Assembly (NCBI RefSeq): GCF_001949145.1
Contig: NW_019091359.1
Location: 3,724,472 to 3,788,471 of the forward strand
Origin: Acanthaster planci
Lineage: Eukaryota; Echinodermata; Asteroidea; Valvatida; Acanthasteridae
Direction of reading: 5' to 3'
Length of the DNA stretch: 64,000 nt
Part shown: positions 11,331-22,169 of the stretch, in pieces
How the letters are laid out: the number at the start of each line of letters is the position of its first letter
Position numbering within the stretch: position 1 is the stretch's first letter
Translations under genes and position numbers: made by a program
The notes under the pieces: generated by a model
Databases searched by the model: none
Told to the model about the DNA's origin: nothing
What the model saw: the letters and a program-made list of their open reading frames with translations, nothing else

Positions 11331-12577
11331 AAACATATCACCAACAAGCAAGTTTCGCGAGCGGCTAATTTCGAAACCCCAGTTCGCTATCTCCTTAAGA
11401 AGATCATGTTTACAACCTTGGAATTACATGCTTACTCATCCCGATCTCTCGGTCAGTGAAGTTTTTTTTAATATGATCCGGAAAGGACTGCTATATATGT
11501 AAGTTTCTAAACGATTAATCGGTTTCGTTAAGTTACATATGAATTGTCGTCCTTGTAGTTATTGAGAAATGTTTACTCTAATAACAGAGGAAGAGTTAAA
11601 CTGAGGTTACCCAGGCTAAATGCGAATGTTAAAAAGAAAAACACAAGGAAAATGATGAAAATTATACGTTACAATTAACATAAAACATAATAAGTAAAAA
11701 TGACGAAACAAAAAGACAAATAAAATGGGACAACACACATTATGCGTGAAATGAAAGGTGTGTTTCATTTTAGATGAAAATCTGTTTACCGTCACCGAAC
11801 ATCAAACTAAAAATATCAGCGTGGTAAATTGCGAACATCTAAAATGGTTTACTTCACTAGCTGTTAAGAGAGTTTCTCATTGTGCTTGACGTTCTAATAT
11901 AGACCTTAAGCATAATAATGTCACGCTATGTAATACATCTATTCTTCCTATGAGAACTCGATGAATCGGGTCCCACCTCACCGCCATGGGAATGCGCACA
12001 TGTAAACAAAAGTGACGTCATTATATGACAGGTCTATCCAAAGTCACAACTGCGATTTCTGTGTCTAAAGTCAATTTTGATTTTTCCTTTTTTTGCAAGA
12101 ATTACTGCACATTCTTGAAAAAAGAATGTATAGTTTACTGTAAATTCTTAAGTATAATCGACACTTTTCTGAATGACGTGACGTCAAAAAAGTGGTTTAA
12201 TTTTATATCCTCTTCTTTTACTAGAAAAAGGTATGCAAGGTGCATAATTACTCTCACTTTCCATGACCAATGTTAATCAATCTATTTAATGTTGAAGATC
12301 TGTGTAAATGCATACTTTTTTAATTGAATGGAGTTAATACATTTTTATTAAAAACTTACATTTCTGAAAATAAACCATATCAGCAAAAGGGTAAGAATGG
12401 ACTCAACAGAGGAAGTGACATCAGAAAAGATTAAATCATAACATCTAGGCCTACATAAGAATTAGGGTGCTGTATTATTTACTAAAGTAAATGATGTTCG
12501 CATCAGATATGATTGTAAATTAATGTATGAATTTCTGTAAAGAATATATATTGGCTATATTTGTATTCTGATAACAA
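11331..12577. other. Intergenic
   Basis: AT-rich spacer with no gene or clear repeat. A minus-strand AATAAA near 12341-12346 could serve copy 2, although it is more than 200 bases past the stop. The plus-strand 83-residue frame at 12025-12276 shows no family features. Confidence 0.45.
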
Positions 12578-13363
12578 TTAACAGTCCATGCAAGCTTCGT
12601 ACCCAGAGAACCCGCCTTCAGTAATCTTATGATTCTCCTTTCCAGTCAGAACAGGATCGAAGATACAGATACAGTAGGCGTCTTCGTCATGGTTCTGCAA
12701 TACGTGACAGTCATGCATATTCATCAGGTAGTTGGTACCATTCTCAAGTTCTGTTTTCGAGGTCTCATGAACCCAATCACCGTTGGTATCATACCACTGA
12801 TACGTAACTGTCCCTGCAATGAAGTATACACTCTCAATGTGGTTTAAATAGCCTAGTCGGGTAGATGTCTTCGGGTAAACCCAGGTATTGTGAACACCCA
12901 AAGGGAAGCCATCTTGTTTTATGAGATATCGCCGACTGTGCCCGTTTCCCCAGTCGGTATCCCTGTCCGTGCCAACTATCTCAGACAGACCTCTTACTAC
13001 AGCCAGCGATCGGTAGCCCATCTTGGCGTCTGGATAGTAGACTACAAATAGACGCATACCGCTCTCCGCCGACACTGTCAACTCGTAGGTCATATCGAAA
13101 GACAGTGCCACCACAGTGTCCGGGCTGACATCTCGTTGATCTCCTCCAGGCTCCCCACACGTTCCTTTCCCACTGATACAGTAATAGATGTGGACACTAT
13201 TCTCACTCTCAGGTGATCGAAGAGGAACGGTAGACTTGGCTGGAATGCGTGCCTCATATGTCTTGAACTTATCGTAATCCTTGTCATCGGTGAGTTGAAC
13301 GCCGATGAGGGCGCTATTTGGTAGAGTTATTTCAGGTAGATTGGATGAATGACTCACTTTCAT
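12578..13363 (-). CDS. ectC-like: Ectoine-synthase-like double-cupin protein, copy 2
   Basis: Uninterrupted frame of 261 aa, started at the Met of MKVSHSSNLPEITLP because copy 3 starts at the same point (MKVIHSVDLPEVTLP). A longer in-frame Met at 13384 lies beyond an acceptor-like CTTCCTACAG (exon would begin at 13371), so it is probably intronic. Two EctC-type cupin halves are visible. The N half has VHIYYCISGKGTCG and SPDTVVALSFD, without metal ligands. The C half has GNGHSRRYLIKQDGF, NHIESVYFIAG, MNMHDCHVLQNH and CICIFDPVLTGKE. The expected EctC metal ligands map to Glu177, Tyr212 and His220, all present; Cys233 and Phe235 match the CVF motif, and the Arg pair 144-145 matches the SRR region. 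The Trp that usually precedes that region in EctC is replaced by Gly. This copy therefore looks competent in its C-terminal site, but its substrate is unknown because no ectA or ectB is nearby. Confidence 0.87.
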   Translation of the reverse strand: MKVSHSSNLPEITLPNSALIGVQLTDDKDYDKFKTYEARIPAKSTVPLRSPESENSVHIYYCISGKGTCGEPGGDQRDVSPDTVVALSFDMTYELTVSAESGMRLFVVYYPDAKMGYRSLAVVRGLSEIVGTDRDTDWGNGHSRRYLIKQDGFPLGVHNTWVYPKTSTRLGYLNHIESVYFIAGTVTYQWYDTNGDWVHETSKTELENGTNYLMNMHDCHVLQNHDEDAYCICIFDPVLTGKENHKITEGGFSGYEACMDC

Positions 13364-13472
13364 GATGTGTCCTGTAGGAAGCAAAGCAAAATTGACGTGT
13401 AGCTCATATTGAATTGAGCGACAGAAATTCCTATGCTGAATCTGCTGTTCCTGACGGGAATTTTAAAACTAT
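13364..13472. other. Putative 5' UTR intron end of copy 2
   Basis: A pyrimidine-rich stretch ending in TACAG on the minus strand, 8 bases before the ATG of copy 2. The donor and first exon are not identified. Confidence 0.4.
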
Positions 13473-13632
13473 GAAATTCCATACCTGCCGTCGCCCGTCG
13501 TGCGTCGCCTTTTGCTTTTTGTTGTGTCCCAATTCTGCCATTTCCAAACATGCCATTTTCCGTCGCCCGTCGTGCGTCGCCCGTCGCGCGTCGTGTGTCG
13601 CCCGTCGTGCGTCGCCCGTCAAATACGTTGCA
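13473..13632 (-). repeat. CGTCGCCC-rich dispersed repeat, copy I
   Basis: The plus strand has GAAATTCCATACCTGCCG, then CGTCGCCCGTCGTGCGTCGC, an AT-rich middle (TTGTTGTGTCCCAATTCTGCC) ending in AAACATGCCATTTTCC, then more CGTCGCCC units. The same order appears on the opposite strand at 14746-14862, so this is one repeat family present as an inverted pair about 1.1 kb apart. The open frames across it are by-products of the GC-rich units. Confidence 0.75.
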
Positions 13633-14745
13633 TAGGACGTGCAAAAGCCGGGGTTTAACAAATGACAATGTGATGATTCTATTCACCTCTAAGGATCTTT
13701 TCCCAATAAGGCAAGTATAAATCCCACATGCAAAGCATATACTAGTCCCATAATTTATGCCAATAATGCTAGCTTACCTCTGCCCCTTGACAAGAAAATG
13801 TCCCCTTTCTCAGAAACCAACCAAATGTTTTTGTGGGGAAAACACTTTCAACAAAAATGTTCAGACCAAATTATCCACAGTCTAATTCTAATTTGCATAC
13901 TTTAAAAATGTGCCGACTTGTTTTAATCAAATTCTAGAAAGAAATGTGCCAACCAATACTGATATTTCACTTTGTCCTCTCAATTTCACCTTGAAATCCA
14001 GAAATATTAGTCAGTGCTGTGGATAACAAACTGTTTACTAAATGTATTAGGGGGAAATTACCACTTGGTCTAATTTTCACAAAATATGACGTGTTGGTTT
14101 TTGTGGGTGTGTATGCCATGGTGGATAGACTAACGAGAACAGGTTGTCCAGCATATCAGCATTAATTATGGGTCTAACTAGTAACGTTACTGTTCAAAAG
14201 ACTTCTATAAGCCAACCTGCAACTCAGGTCATGTCTAATTTGGAGTATACAGCAGATTTCATCATAGGTATACCTGCCTTCAAAATAATGTTGAATCAAT
14301 TCGTCTCTTATTCAAAATATTAAGGAATAAAATATTGTAAATAATTTATTATTTACATTCAGTTAGGTGGGATATCGTGCAGGGACAGACAGATATATTA
14401 CATAGACTATAGGCCTAACGTCAGGCCGTACACGAGTAACTAAATTATCAAGAAAAACAATCTACCCTAACAAAAGTCTATTTTGTTAATTTATTTATGG
14501 AACCAAAAATTGGATTTTTTCATATACACGTCACTTTACCGATGTCAGCCTTTAAAAATGAAAGGATATTATTTCTTCTTTCAAGTGGAGTTCGACGCAA
14601 CTGCAAAAACGAATACATCTTCTAGTTCTACTGCTAAAATGAGTGTCGGGCATGGTGGATCGAACGAACAAGTACATGTGAAACGGTCAAGGGTCAAAGT
14701 TAAAAATAACAATGCGCAAGTGTGACCCCCCCCCAAAAAAAAACC
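13633..14745. other. Spacer between inverted repeats
   Basis: AT-rich DNA with no gene I can support. The plus-strand frame at 14483-14725 lacks family features and runs into the repeat. Confidence 0.45.
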
Positions 14746-14862
14746 CAAGGGCGACGGACGACGGGCGACGGAAAATGGCATGTTTGGAACTGGTAAATGG
14801 GAGAGTTAGGACACAACAAAAGGCAAAAGGCGACGGGCAACGGCAGATTTGGAATTCCATAG
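14746..14862 (+). repeat. CGTCGCCC-rich dispersed repeat, copy II (inverted)
   Basis: Reverse complement of the repeat at 13473-13632, with the same segments in the same order (AAAATGGCATGTTTGGAA, ACACAACAAAAGGCAAAAGG, GGAATTCCATAG). It is preceded by a C8-A9 tract. Confidence 0.75.
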
Positions 14863-16648
14863 AAAACAATGAGGCTTGTCATGGCCGAGGGGTCGTGAGT
14901 TGACTGGGACCCTGAAGGTTGTTAGGTTACAGATTTGAAAAATAAGTTGCTGAAGACAATAAAAACCCGACTTCAAAAAGATACACATAAAAATAAAGCT
15001 CATATTTTCATCTCTCATTTTCTTTTCAGTTTTCGGTGGGTCAACCAATGACTTGTGGAAATATTTTCATAATCCAAGAGGAACACGCGAAAACATGTCT
15101 TCCGGTTAACCTCGTTGTAATTTTGAAATACTGACACCACTCCATAGCCATTTAGAGGGCTCTGTTTTGTCAAAATTTGTGAGAAATATTTCATAAACCG
15201 CTTCGTTGGGAAAACCCTTGCCACGTAACACATTCTGCAGCAAAGCTGGTCTTTGTAATATCATTCCATGAATCTGTCGATAGGTTGCAAAACTGTTGGG
15301 ACAAGGGAAGGGATGCTTTCCATATCTGAAAATGCATTAATCTTGCTAACGATCATATGCACGTTTAATCGACGGCATCTCTATGAAAATTCTCCAACTT
15401 AAGTCTGTGTTAATTTCTTTTAGTGGGGTAGAAAGTGTAACATCCAACAGGCATCCCGGCCGATTTCCGTGTCCCCTTGAATCTTAAAATAAACACACTC
15501 TACACCCTATACACAAGCAGCATTTTATTTATTTTCAATGCCCCACATTTACTCTAGAATTTTTTTACCATAATTACGCCTCGTAAATTTGATGCTTCAA
15601 ATTTATTGTGAAGACTGAAGGCAGATATTTTGGTATCCTTTATTCTTTTGTCTTATATCTTAAAATAAAAACAAAATACCAATTGACTCACCTGCATGAT
15701 TTCACGCGGACCTACATGCAAGGCAAAAGTCCCTTTAGCCAGTTAGCCAGGTTAACAAGAATGAAGCAAATACTGTATTCTGAATAACGTGTGATTCAAA
15801 TGGAACTTACCAGTTGTGATGGGCCCGCTCTATACGTACATAGACCCTTATCAACTGGTGATGCGTGGATCAAACCACCTAAGGTCCAAGTCGCCTTTGC
15901 CTTATTTAGATATTGTTATAACGGTCACCATTTGAACTTTGTTCAAATGAGTCACCCCAATAACTGACCCTTTATCGTTAGTACAAGTACATGTTAATAT
16001 TGAAATACACGAACAGACAGCCTGACGGCAGTTTTTCATAATTGTGGCGACGCGTCACCACGCCTGCCAGCAAGCTGTGCTGATCGAGCTATAAAATAGC
16101 TTCATGCTCTGACTAAACCTCGCTGACAGGATATGCACACTAAATTAAACTACGTCACGAACGAAGGACTTGAGTCCTAGGCCTCTCCGTTTGTTGCTGT
16201 GAAGGGCCACCCCCCTATTCCTGCCGTTAGGTCAGGGCCGAGGTGCAGTCCCCAAGTATCTGGGGACAAGGAAACCAGTCAGGACTCGTAGTTGCAGATT
16301 GATGGGCAATTATTTTATTTTTGACTGTTTGATGTATCCAAGTTTTCTTTGCGGAAGAATGGAATTCCTATACTATAAATTATAGAATGAATAAAGTTGC
16401 AGTTGTTTAAACACAGACGAATTAAGAGTTGTTTATTTGGGGATATTAGCTAGACAATTAAATCTACTTTGGATGACCCTTGCCCAGACACGCACGCCTC
16501 AATGTGTGTTCATCACGTACACCGCCGTCAGGATAGACTTGAAATCAAGTCGTTGGTCGGATGCGTTTGTCGTCCATGCATGAGCCAGCAGTGCTGAGCC
16601 CGTTCACCGGTACGTGCCTGCGATGCAACCAGCGTGACGTGCTGATTG
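14863..16648. other. Intergenic
   Basis: Nearly 1.8 kb with no gene, RNA gene or clear repeat that I can identify. Confidence 0.45.
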
Positions 16649-18098
16649 TATGGTGTTCTATTCTATCGCCATTTTGGCGTCGCGTCGTACCGTTGCTCCG
16701 ACGCCACGACGCGACGGCACGACGTCGTGCCGTCGGGTCGTGCCGTCGCCTCCTTTCTTATTGAGTTCATGCTAAGCTAATTTCGTCGCGTCGTGCCGTC
16801 GCGTCGTGCTATTTCATGTTAATGTCGCATCGTGCCGGCGCGTCGTGCCGTCGTATCGTGCCCTCGTGGCGTCGCGTCTTGCCGTCGTGGCGTCGCGTCG
16901 TGCCGTCGCGTCGCCCGCCATTGCAAGATTTTATACATTGTGGATTAGGCCGTCGCGTCGTGCCGTCGCGTCGTGCCGTCTCGTTTGTGCTGCTAGCAGC
17001 TTTGCATTCTGGGATTGTCAATAAAGGGCGGATGTCGATAGTGAGCTTGTTAATTGAACGATGCAAGATGTCGGGGATTTACACATTGCTCGATTCTCAA
17101 TTGCCTCTTCTCGTCAATAATATCCTTTTCACAATGTTTAACTTTTTAAATGCATGTTTATAAAATAATTACCGTAATGACACAACTAGCTTCCATTATG
17201 TTTATTCGGGGCTTTTTCATGGGTNNNNNNNNNNNNNNNNNNNNNNNNNNNNNNNNNNNNNNNNNNNNNNNNNNNNNNNNNNNNNNNNNNNNNNNNNNNN
17301 NNNNNNNNNNNNNNNNNNNNNNNNNNNNNNNNNNNNNNNNNNNNNNNNNNNNNNNNNNNNNNNNNNNNNNNNNNNNNNNNNNNNNNNNNNNNNNNNNNNN
17401 NNNNNNNNNNNNNNNNNNNNNNNNNNNNNNNNNNNNNNNNNNNNNNNNNNNNNNNNNNNNNNNNNNNNNNNNNNNNNNNNNNNNNNNNNNNNNNNNNNNN
17501 NNNNNNNNNNNNNNNNNNNNNNNNNNNNNNNNNNNNNNNNNNNNNNNNNNNNNNNNNNNNNNNNNNNNNNNNNNNNNNNNNNNNNNNNNNNNNNNNNNNN
17601 NNNNNNNNNNNNNNNNNNNNNNNNNNNNNNNNNNNNNNNNNNNNNNNNNNNNNNNNNNNNNNNNNNNNNNNNNNNNNNNNNNNNNNNNNNNNNNNNNNNN
17701 NNNNNNNNNNNNNNNNNNNNNNNNNNNNNNNNNNNNNNNNNNNNNNNNNNNNNNNNNNNNNNNNNNNNNNNNNNNNNNNNNNNNNNNNNNNNNNNNNNNN
17801 NNNNNNNNNNNNNNNNNNNNNNNNNNNNNNNNNNNNNNNNNNNNNNNNNNNNNNNNNNNNNNNNNNNNNNNNNNNNNNNNNNNNNNNNNNNNNNNNNNNN
17901 NNNNNNNNNNNNNNNNNNNNNNNNNNNNNNGGTGAAAAGACGCGACGCGACGGGCCGACGGCACGATGCGACAGATCGACGGCACGACGCGACGGCACGA
18001 CGCGACGGAGCCGTCGTAGTGTCGCGTCGTGCCGTCGCGTCGTGCCGTCGGGGCGATGGCACGACGCGACGCTAATTTGGCGGGAATAGAACACCATA
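16649..18098. mobile_element. CGTCG-rich terminal-inverted-repeat element A (contains gap)
   Basis: It opens with TATGGTGTTCTATTC and closes at 18076-18098 with the reverse complement of the same end (TTTGGCGG ... ATAGAACACCATA). The interior is an irregular minisatellite built on a 13-base unit, GTCGCGTCGTGCC, in both orientations, interrupted by unique sequence (about 17000-17224) and by the assembly gap. The long Arg/Ser-rich frames across it are artefacts of the repeat and the N run. The real length is unknown because of the gap. Confidence 0.7.
17225..17930. other. Assembly gap (706 N)
   Basis: A run of N flanked on the right by CGACGCGACGG repeats; probably an unresolved minisatellite. 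Confidence 0.99.
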
Positions 18099-18105
18099 TG
18101 ATTGG

Positions 18106-18336
18106 TATGGTGTTCTATAGCCGCCAAATGTGCGTCGTCCCGTCGCTCCGACGCGACGCCACGTGACGGCACGACGCGACGCTTCGACGCGACGACAGGA
18201 CGGCACGACACAAACACAGCATAACAGTAATGAGGAAAGAGGTGACGCCACGACGCGACGGGACGACGCGACGGAGCTGTTGTAGTGTTGCAGCGCTAGG
18301 GCGACGGGACGACGCGACGCAACTTTGGCGGCCATA
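18106..18336. mobile_element. CGTCG-rich terminal-inverted-repeat element B
   Basis: 231-base element starting TATGGTGTTCTATAGCCGCC and ending TTTGGCGGCCATA, with a CGTCG-rich interior. It abuts element A head to head with a 7-base spacer, making an imperfect palindrome at 18076-18128. Compact size, inverted ends and lack of coding capacity suggest a MITE or foldback element. Confidence 0.7.
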
Positions 18337-20545
18337 CCACTGACATTGTGCTCGGGCCCGCCTAACAACTTGATCAGCCTGATTCTTGTTCTAGTTCTGG
18401 TATTCGGAAGGACATCGTCATGCCGCAACAATTTTAATGCATATTCATATATTTCCATGGAAAGCGCCAATAGCAGCTCACGCTACACAACAGACTCATC
18501 CATTTTATACATAGCGATGTCTCCATTTGATTAGTGCCAGTTTCTTTCAACTCTTGCCCCAATTTAATACCGTGGGTGATGCCTGAACTAAGATTATTTG
18601 TCACCTGATTTAATTAAGAGTCGCCAGGGAATCTTTGGGCAGGGAACTAGACTAGTTGTTAAACTGCACGCGGAACGGCACCGCGTACGCATATTGCAAG
18701 GAAGGTGGTCTACACCCAGTCAATTACCGACTTGATTTAAAGTCTACTGCGCCGTCAGGAAAGCTTCTTGCCACTAGCGGCACGTATAAAGCGAGCACTA
18801 GTACAGAGCTAGAGAGAGAGCATGTACCTTATACGCGTACTTAGACTTGAACAGTAATACATAATGCTATACGATTTCTGCAAGGAGCCCTGTAGTGCAT
18901 GTTATGTCACGTACGTACATGTACATGTACAGTGTATAAGTACTGTGTACATGTACACACACGTGAGTACATGTACATGTTCACAGCGTTTGCAAACCTG
19001 ACAAAACTTTCTGACCGGGTTTGTATCACAAAATACGGTGCAAAGAATATCAAGAATATCACAAGAGCCATTTGCAACCCTCAAACAATAAGAAAAGTAA
19101 AGCAAACGCCGAAACTTACAAGTTTTCAAGACATCAAGTCGGCCTAGCATAAGCTCCGCAAAACTTCTGGTGCTAATGGCAAAACGGCCAGGTCAGCACG
19201 TCAGTCTATGGGCTGTTCCGTTGTTCTAGTTTTACTCCCTTTGTGTAACTTTTAGGTAAGGCCTTGCTCACGCTAATCCCATTACCAGTCAGTAAAAAGA
19301 ACGAATCACCCTAGTTCTAACCCAGGTTTTGTAGTTTAATTTCCTAAGCGGGTCCTCGGTACAATAAATGGGGTGAATTGACCAGAAGTTAGTCACCAGT
19401 GCTCTGAGATTGGAATGGCACAGCCGAAACTTTCGAGCAAAAGCACGTACCAAACATAAACTTGTCGCCAGTCGCTAGAGTACCCAGTTCACCCACATTG
19501 GAAAATATTATTCAAAATCGAAAGGAATGGCAATCAACTTAGTAACCAATCTACAGGGTCACGTAAACCTCAATAAACCTCTTACAGAACATTAATGACA
19601 AATATTTCATAAGTCCAATATTTCTAGCATGTCAACCACAACAGAATAGCAACCTGTGCATTTATGTACAAAGATTATAGCACCGTTTATAAAGTCTATG
19701 TGTAATTATTTCCCAAACCAACTGTTAGTTACATCTAGTATGATCAACGGTATAAACAGGCCATGCAACTGCACACACTGATTGAAAATAATACCGGAGT
19801 GAAACCAAGACAGGTAAGCCTCGCTTATAGGTTACGGAGCGCGCGACGTCGGGGAATCAGGCATGCAAATAAACTTCCGCGCGTAAAACACATTCGTAGG
19901 TGAACTAGGTGAAATTCAGTGTTTGTAAATTATCATCATTGGAAATTTGCATAATTGTCTGTGAAAATTGCATTACTTGTACGTCTGTGATGCACAGGCT
20001 ACTGAAAGCTCCACACTCATATAGGCCTATATGTGTTTACAAGGATACCAAAACGATTGCATTTGCGCATGAATATCACATTGTTAAATTTGGTTATTTA
20101 TCATGCATTAAACATTGTGCTAATCAACTGACAGAATCTGCTGACAGCTCACCAATGAACAACTTGTTACGGGTTTATGGCCAATGGCTCCAACTAAAAG
20201 GGCAAATGCGATCAGTGACAAAGTCAATTTTGACTGGTAACCTGCGCATTGAACATATATTGGGCGTCATGGAAAATTGGCCAGTGGTTTACAAATTGCC
20301 GTTGACCAAACTTGGCCGAAGTTAATGTCCTGGTTGCATAAATTTTAAAGCATGTATTATAACTTAATTAGTCTTTCATAGGCATACAAACTAATTACAG
20401 GAAAACAAGGCAAAAATGTTCGGTTCGAGTATATGGGTAGTTAAATTCTATAACAAAAACCAAATACGTTGAATTTGGCTCACTATGATTGAACAACCTT
20501 TTATTTCAAGCTATTATTTTCCTATATTGATTTTAATTTCTCGGT
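18337..20545. other. Intergenic upstream of element B and downstream of copy 3
   Basis: Contains a stretch of overlapping TACATGTAC palindromes at 18899-18975. A minus-strand AATAAA at 20500-20505 lies about 40 bases past the stop of copy 3 and is a good poly(A) signal. The 138-residue plus-strand frame at 19909-20325 shows no family features and is not called. Confidence 0.5.
18899..18975. repeat. TACATGTAC palindrome cluster
   Basis: Overlapping GTACATGTAC units and GTACACACACGTGAGTAC form alternating purine-pyrimidine dyads. Confidence 0.6.
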
Positions 20546-21316
20546 TCATGTCTTGTATCCCAAGAATACGCCTTTTGTTGGCTGGTACTCTTCTGCCCCA
20601 ATAAGAACAGGGTCGAAGATACAGATGCAGTAAGCGTCTTCGTCGTGATTCTTCAGCACATGACAGTCATGCATATTCATTAGGTAGTTTGTGCCATTAT
20701 TGCAATCCGTTTTTGCATTTGCATGAACCCACTCGCCGCTGGTATCTTGCCACTGGTATGTTAACTTCCCCGCAAGAAAGTACGCACTCTCGATGTGGTT
20801 CTCATAGTGTAACCGGGTAGATGTCTTTGGGTAAACCCACGTGTTATAAATACTCACGGGGAAGCCATCTTGTTTAATGAGATATCGCCGGCTACGACCG
20901 CTTAACCAGTTTATATCCCTGTCCGTGCCAACTATCTCAGACAGACCTCTTACTACAGCCAGCGATCGGTAGCCCATCTTGGCGTCTGGATAGTAGACTA
21001 CAAATAGACGCATATCGCTCTCCGCCGACACTGTTAACTCGAAGGTCATATCGAAAGACAATGCCACCACAGTGTCCGGGCTGACATCTCGTTGATCTCC
21101 AGACTCCCCACACGTTCCTTTCCCACTGATACAGTAATAGATGTGGACACTATTCTCACTCTCAGGTGATCTAAGAGGAACGGTAGACTTGGCTGGAATG
21201 CGTGCCTCATAAGTTGAGAACTTATCGTAATCCTTGTAATCAGTGAGTTGAACGCCGGTGAGGGCGCTATTTGGCAGGGTTACTTCGGGCAGATCGACCG
21301 AGTGGATAACTTTCAT
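20546..21316 (-). CDS. ectC-like: Ectoine-synthase-like double-cupin protein, copy 3
   Basis: Uninterrupted frame of 256 aa starting MKVIHSVDLPEVTLP. It has the same two-cupin layout as copies 1 and 2. The N half is almost identical to copy 2 (VHIYYCISGKGTCG, PDTVVALSFDM, GYRSLAVVRGLSEIVGT). The C half is more diverged (RSRRYLIKQDGF, NHIESAYFLAGKLTY, MNMHDCHVLKNH, CICIFDPVLIG). Glu176, Tyr211 and His219 match the EctC metal ligands, and Cys232 matches the conserved CVF motif. LTG has become LIG, and the segment after it has lost the acidic EDG seen in copy 1. Two acceptor-like sites (exon would begin at 21328 or 21334) precede the ATG, and a minus-strand AATAAA lies about 40 bases after the stop. 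It is likely cytosolic. An active C-terminal site is plausible but unproven. Confidence 0.87.
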   Translation of the reverse strand: MKVIHSVDLPEVTLPNSALTGVQLTDYKDYDKFSTYEARIPAKSTVPLRSPESENSVHIYYCISGKGTCGESGDQRDVSPDTVVALSFDMTFELTVSAESDMRLFVVYYPDAKMGYRSLAVVRGLSEIVGTDRDINWLSGRSRRYLIKQDGFPVSIYNTWVYPKTSTRLHYENHIESAYFLAGKLTYQWQDTSGEWVHANAKTDCNNGTNYLMNMHDCHVLKNHDEDAYCICIFDPVLIGAEEYQPTKGVFLGYKT

Positions 21317-22169
21317 GATGAAATGTTACTGCAGCTGAAAATTGAACCAACAGCACACTTTGCGAATTCCCGAATGCTTTTTCAAACCTGAGTAACATAT
21401 TAAAAGAAAACGCTAGACATTCACCATTGTGTCGACTGGGCCGAGTTAACCACTTAAAAATAATTGGGAATATCACAAATAAGTTTTAATTTCCGACAGC
21501 AGAATTTTAAAAACAGAAAATGACGTTGGAATTAGGTCGATCACTTTATAAATTTCTAATTATTGACAACAAAAGTAATGGTAACCTGTAGATGAAAAGC
21601 ATTGAATTTCAATAATGAGATGGCTTTAAACCCACCTCACATCTGCAATTATGTGGCTTTCAACTAGTTACTGGCACTGCAGGTTGTCTTTTTAGCTAGA
21701 CAAAAAAGGGGAAAACGGTCAACTTACCCCACACACGCAACTAGCTCTTGACAAAGCGTCTATCTGAGTATCTTCCTTGCTTCAGTGTATAGCAGCAATA
21801 TTGGTGAAATGGTAAACTCATCACTACACATCGACCTAGGGTCGCTTAAATGTTAATAGCGTGGATTAGGGTTTAACTTCACAGTTGCTGTGATGGTATT
21901 TACATACTGCACACACGATCAGTTTTAAGTACTTAAATAAACAGGGACAGTCACCGACTGACCTAGGATACATCGCTTATAAAACTGGGTTGGGCTGTCC
22001 AAATTGAATTAAGGAAAACCAAAATTTGTATCAGAATGAAAGCTAGTTAACTGTGAAGCAATTTTTTTTGCTTACATGGAAAAAGAACATAAAATTAAAG
22101 TTCTTATTTCAATTATTTTAAAAGGGTCATCTTGGATGGAACTTCTTGGTGCATTATTTGATGAGTTAT
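21317..22169. other. Upstream region of copy 3
   Basis: AT-rich, no gene. A 5' UTR exon and promoter for copy 3 are expected here, but I cannot place them. Confidence 0.4.

Noticed and set aside
13364-13384. Upstream in-frame Met for ectoine-synthase-like copy 2
   Set aside because: It lies across an acceptor-like site and is not shared with copies 1 and 3.
16809-18217. Long Arg/Ser/Val-rich frames across the CGTCG repeat and the N run
   Set aside because: They arise from a GC-rich short-period repeat read in several frames on both strands, and from N translated as X.
19909-20325. 138-residue plus-strand open frame
   Set aside because: No domain, no splice context and no similarity to neighbours; length is compatible with chance.
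7813-21316. Bacterial contamination as the source of the ectoine-synthase-like genes
   Set aside because: They are interleaved with animal genes and repeats on one contig, have eukaryotic poly(A) signals and acceptor-like sites, and are two-domain fusions.
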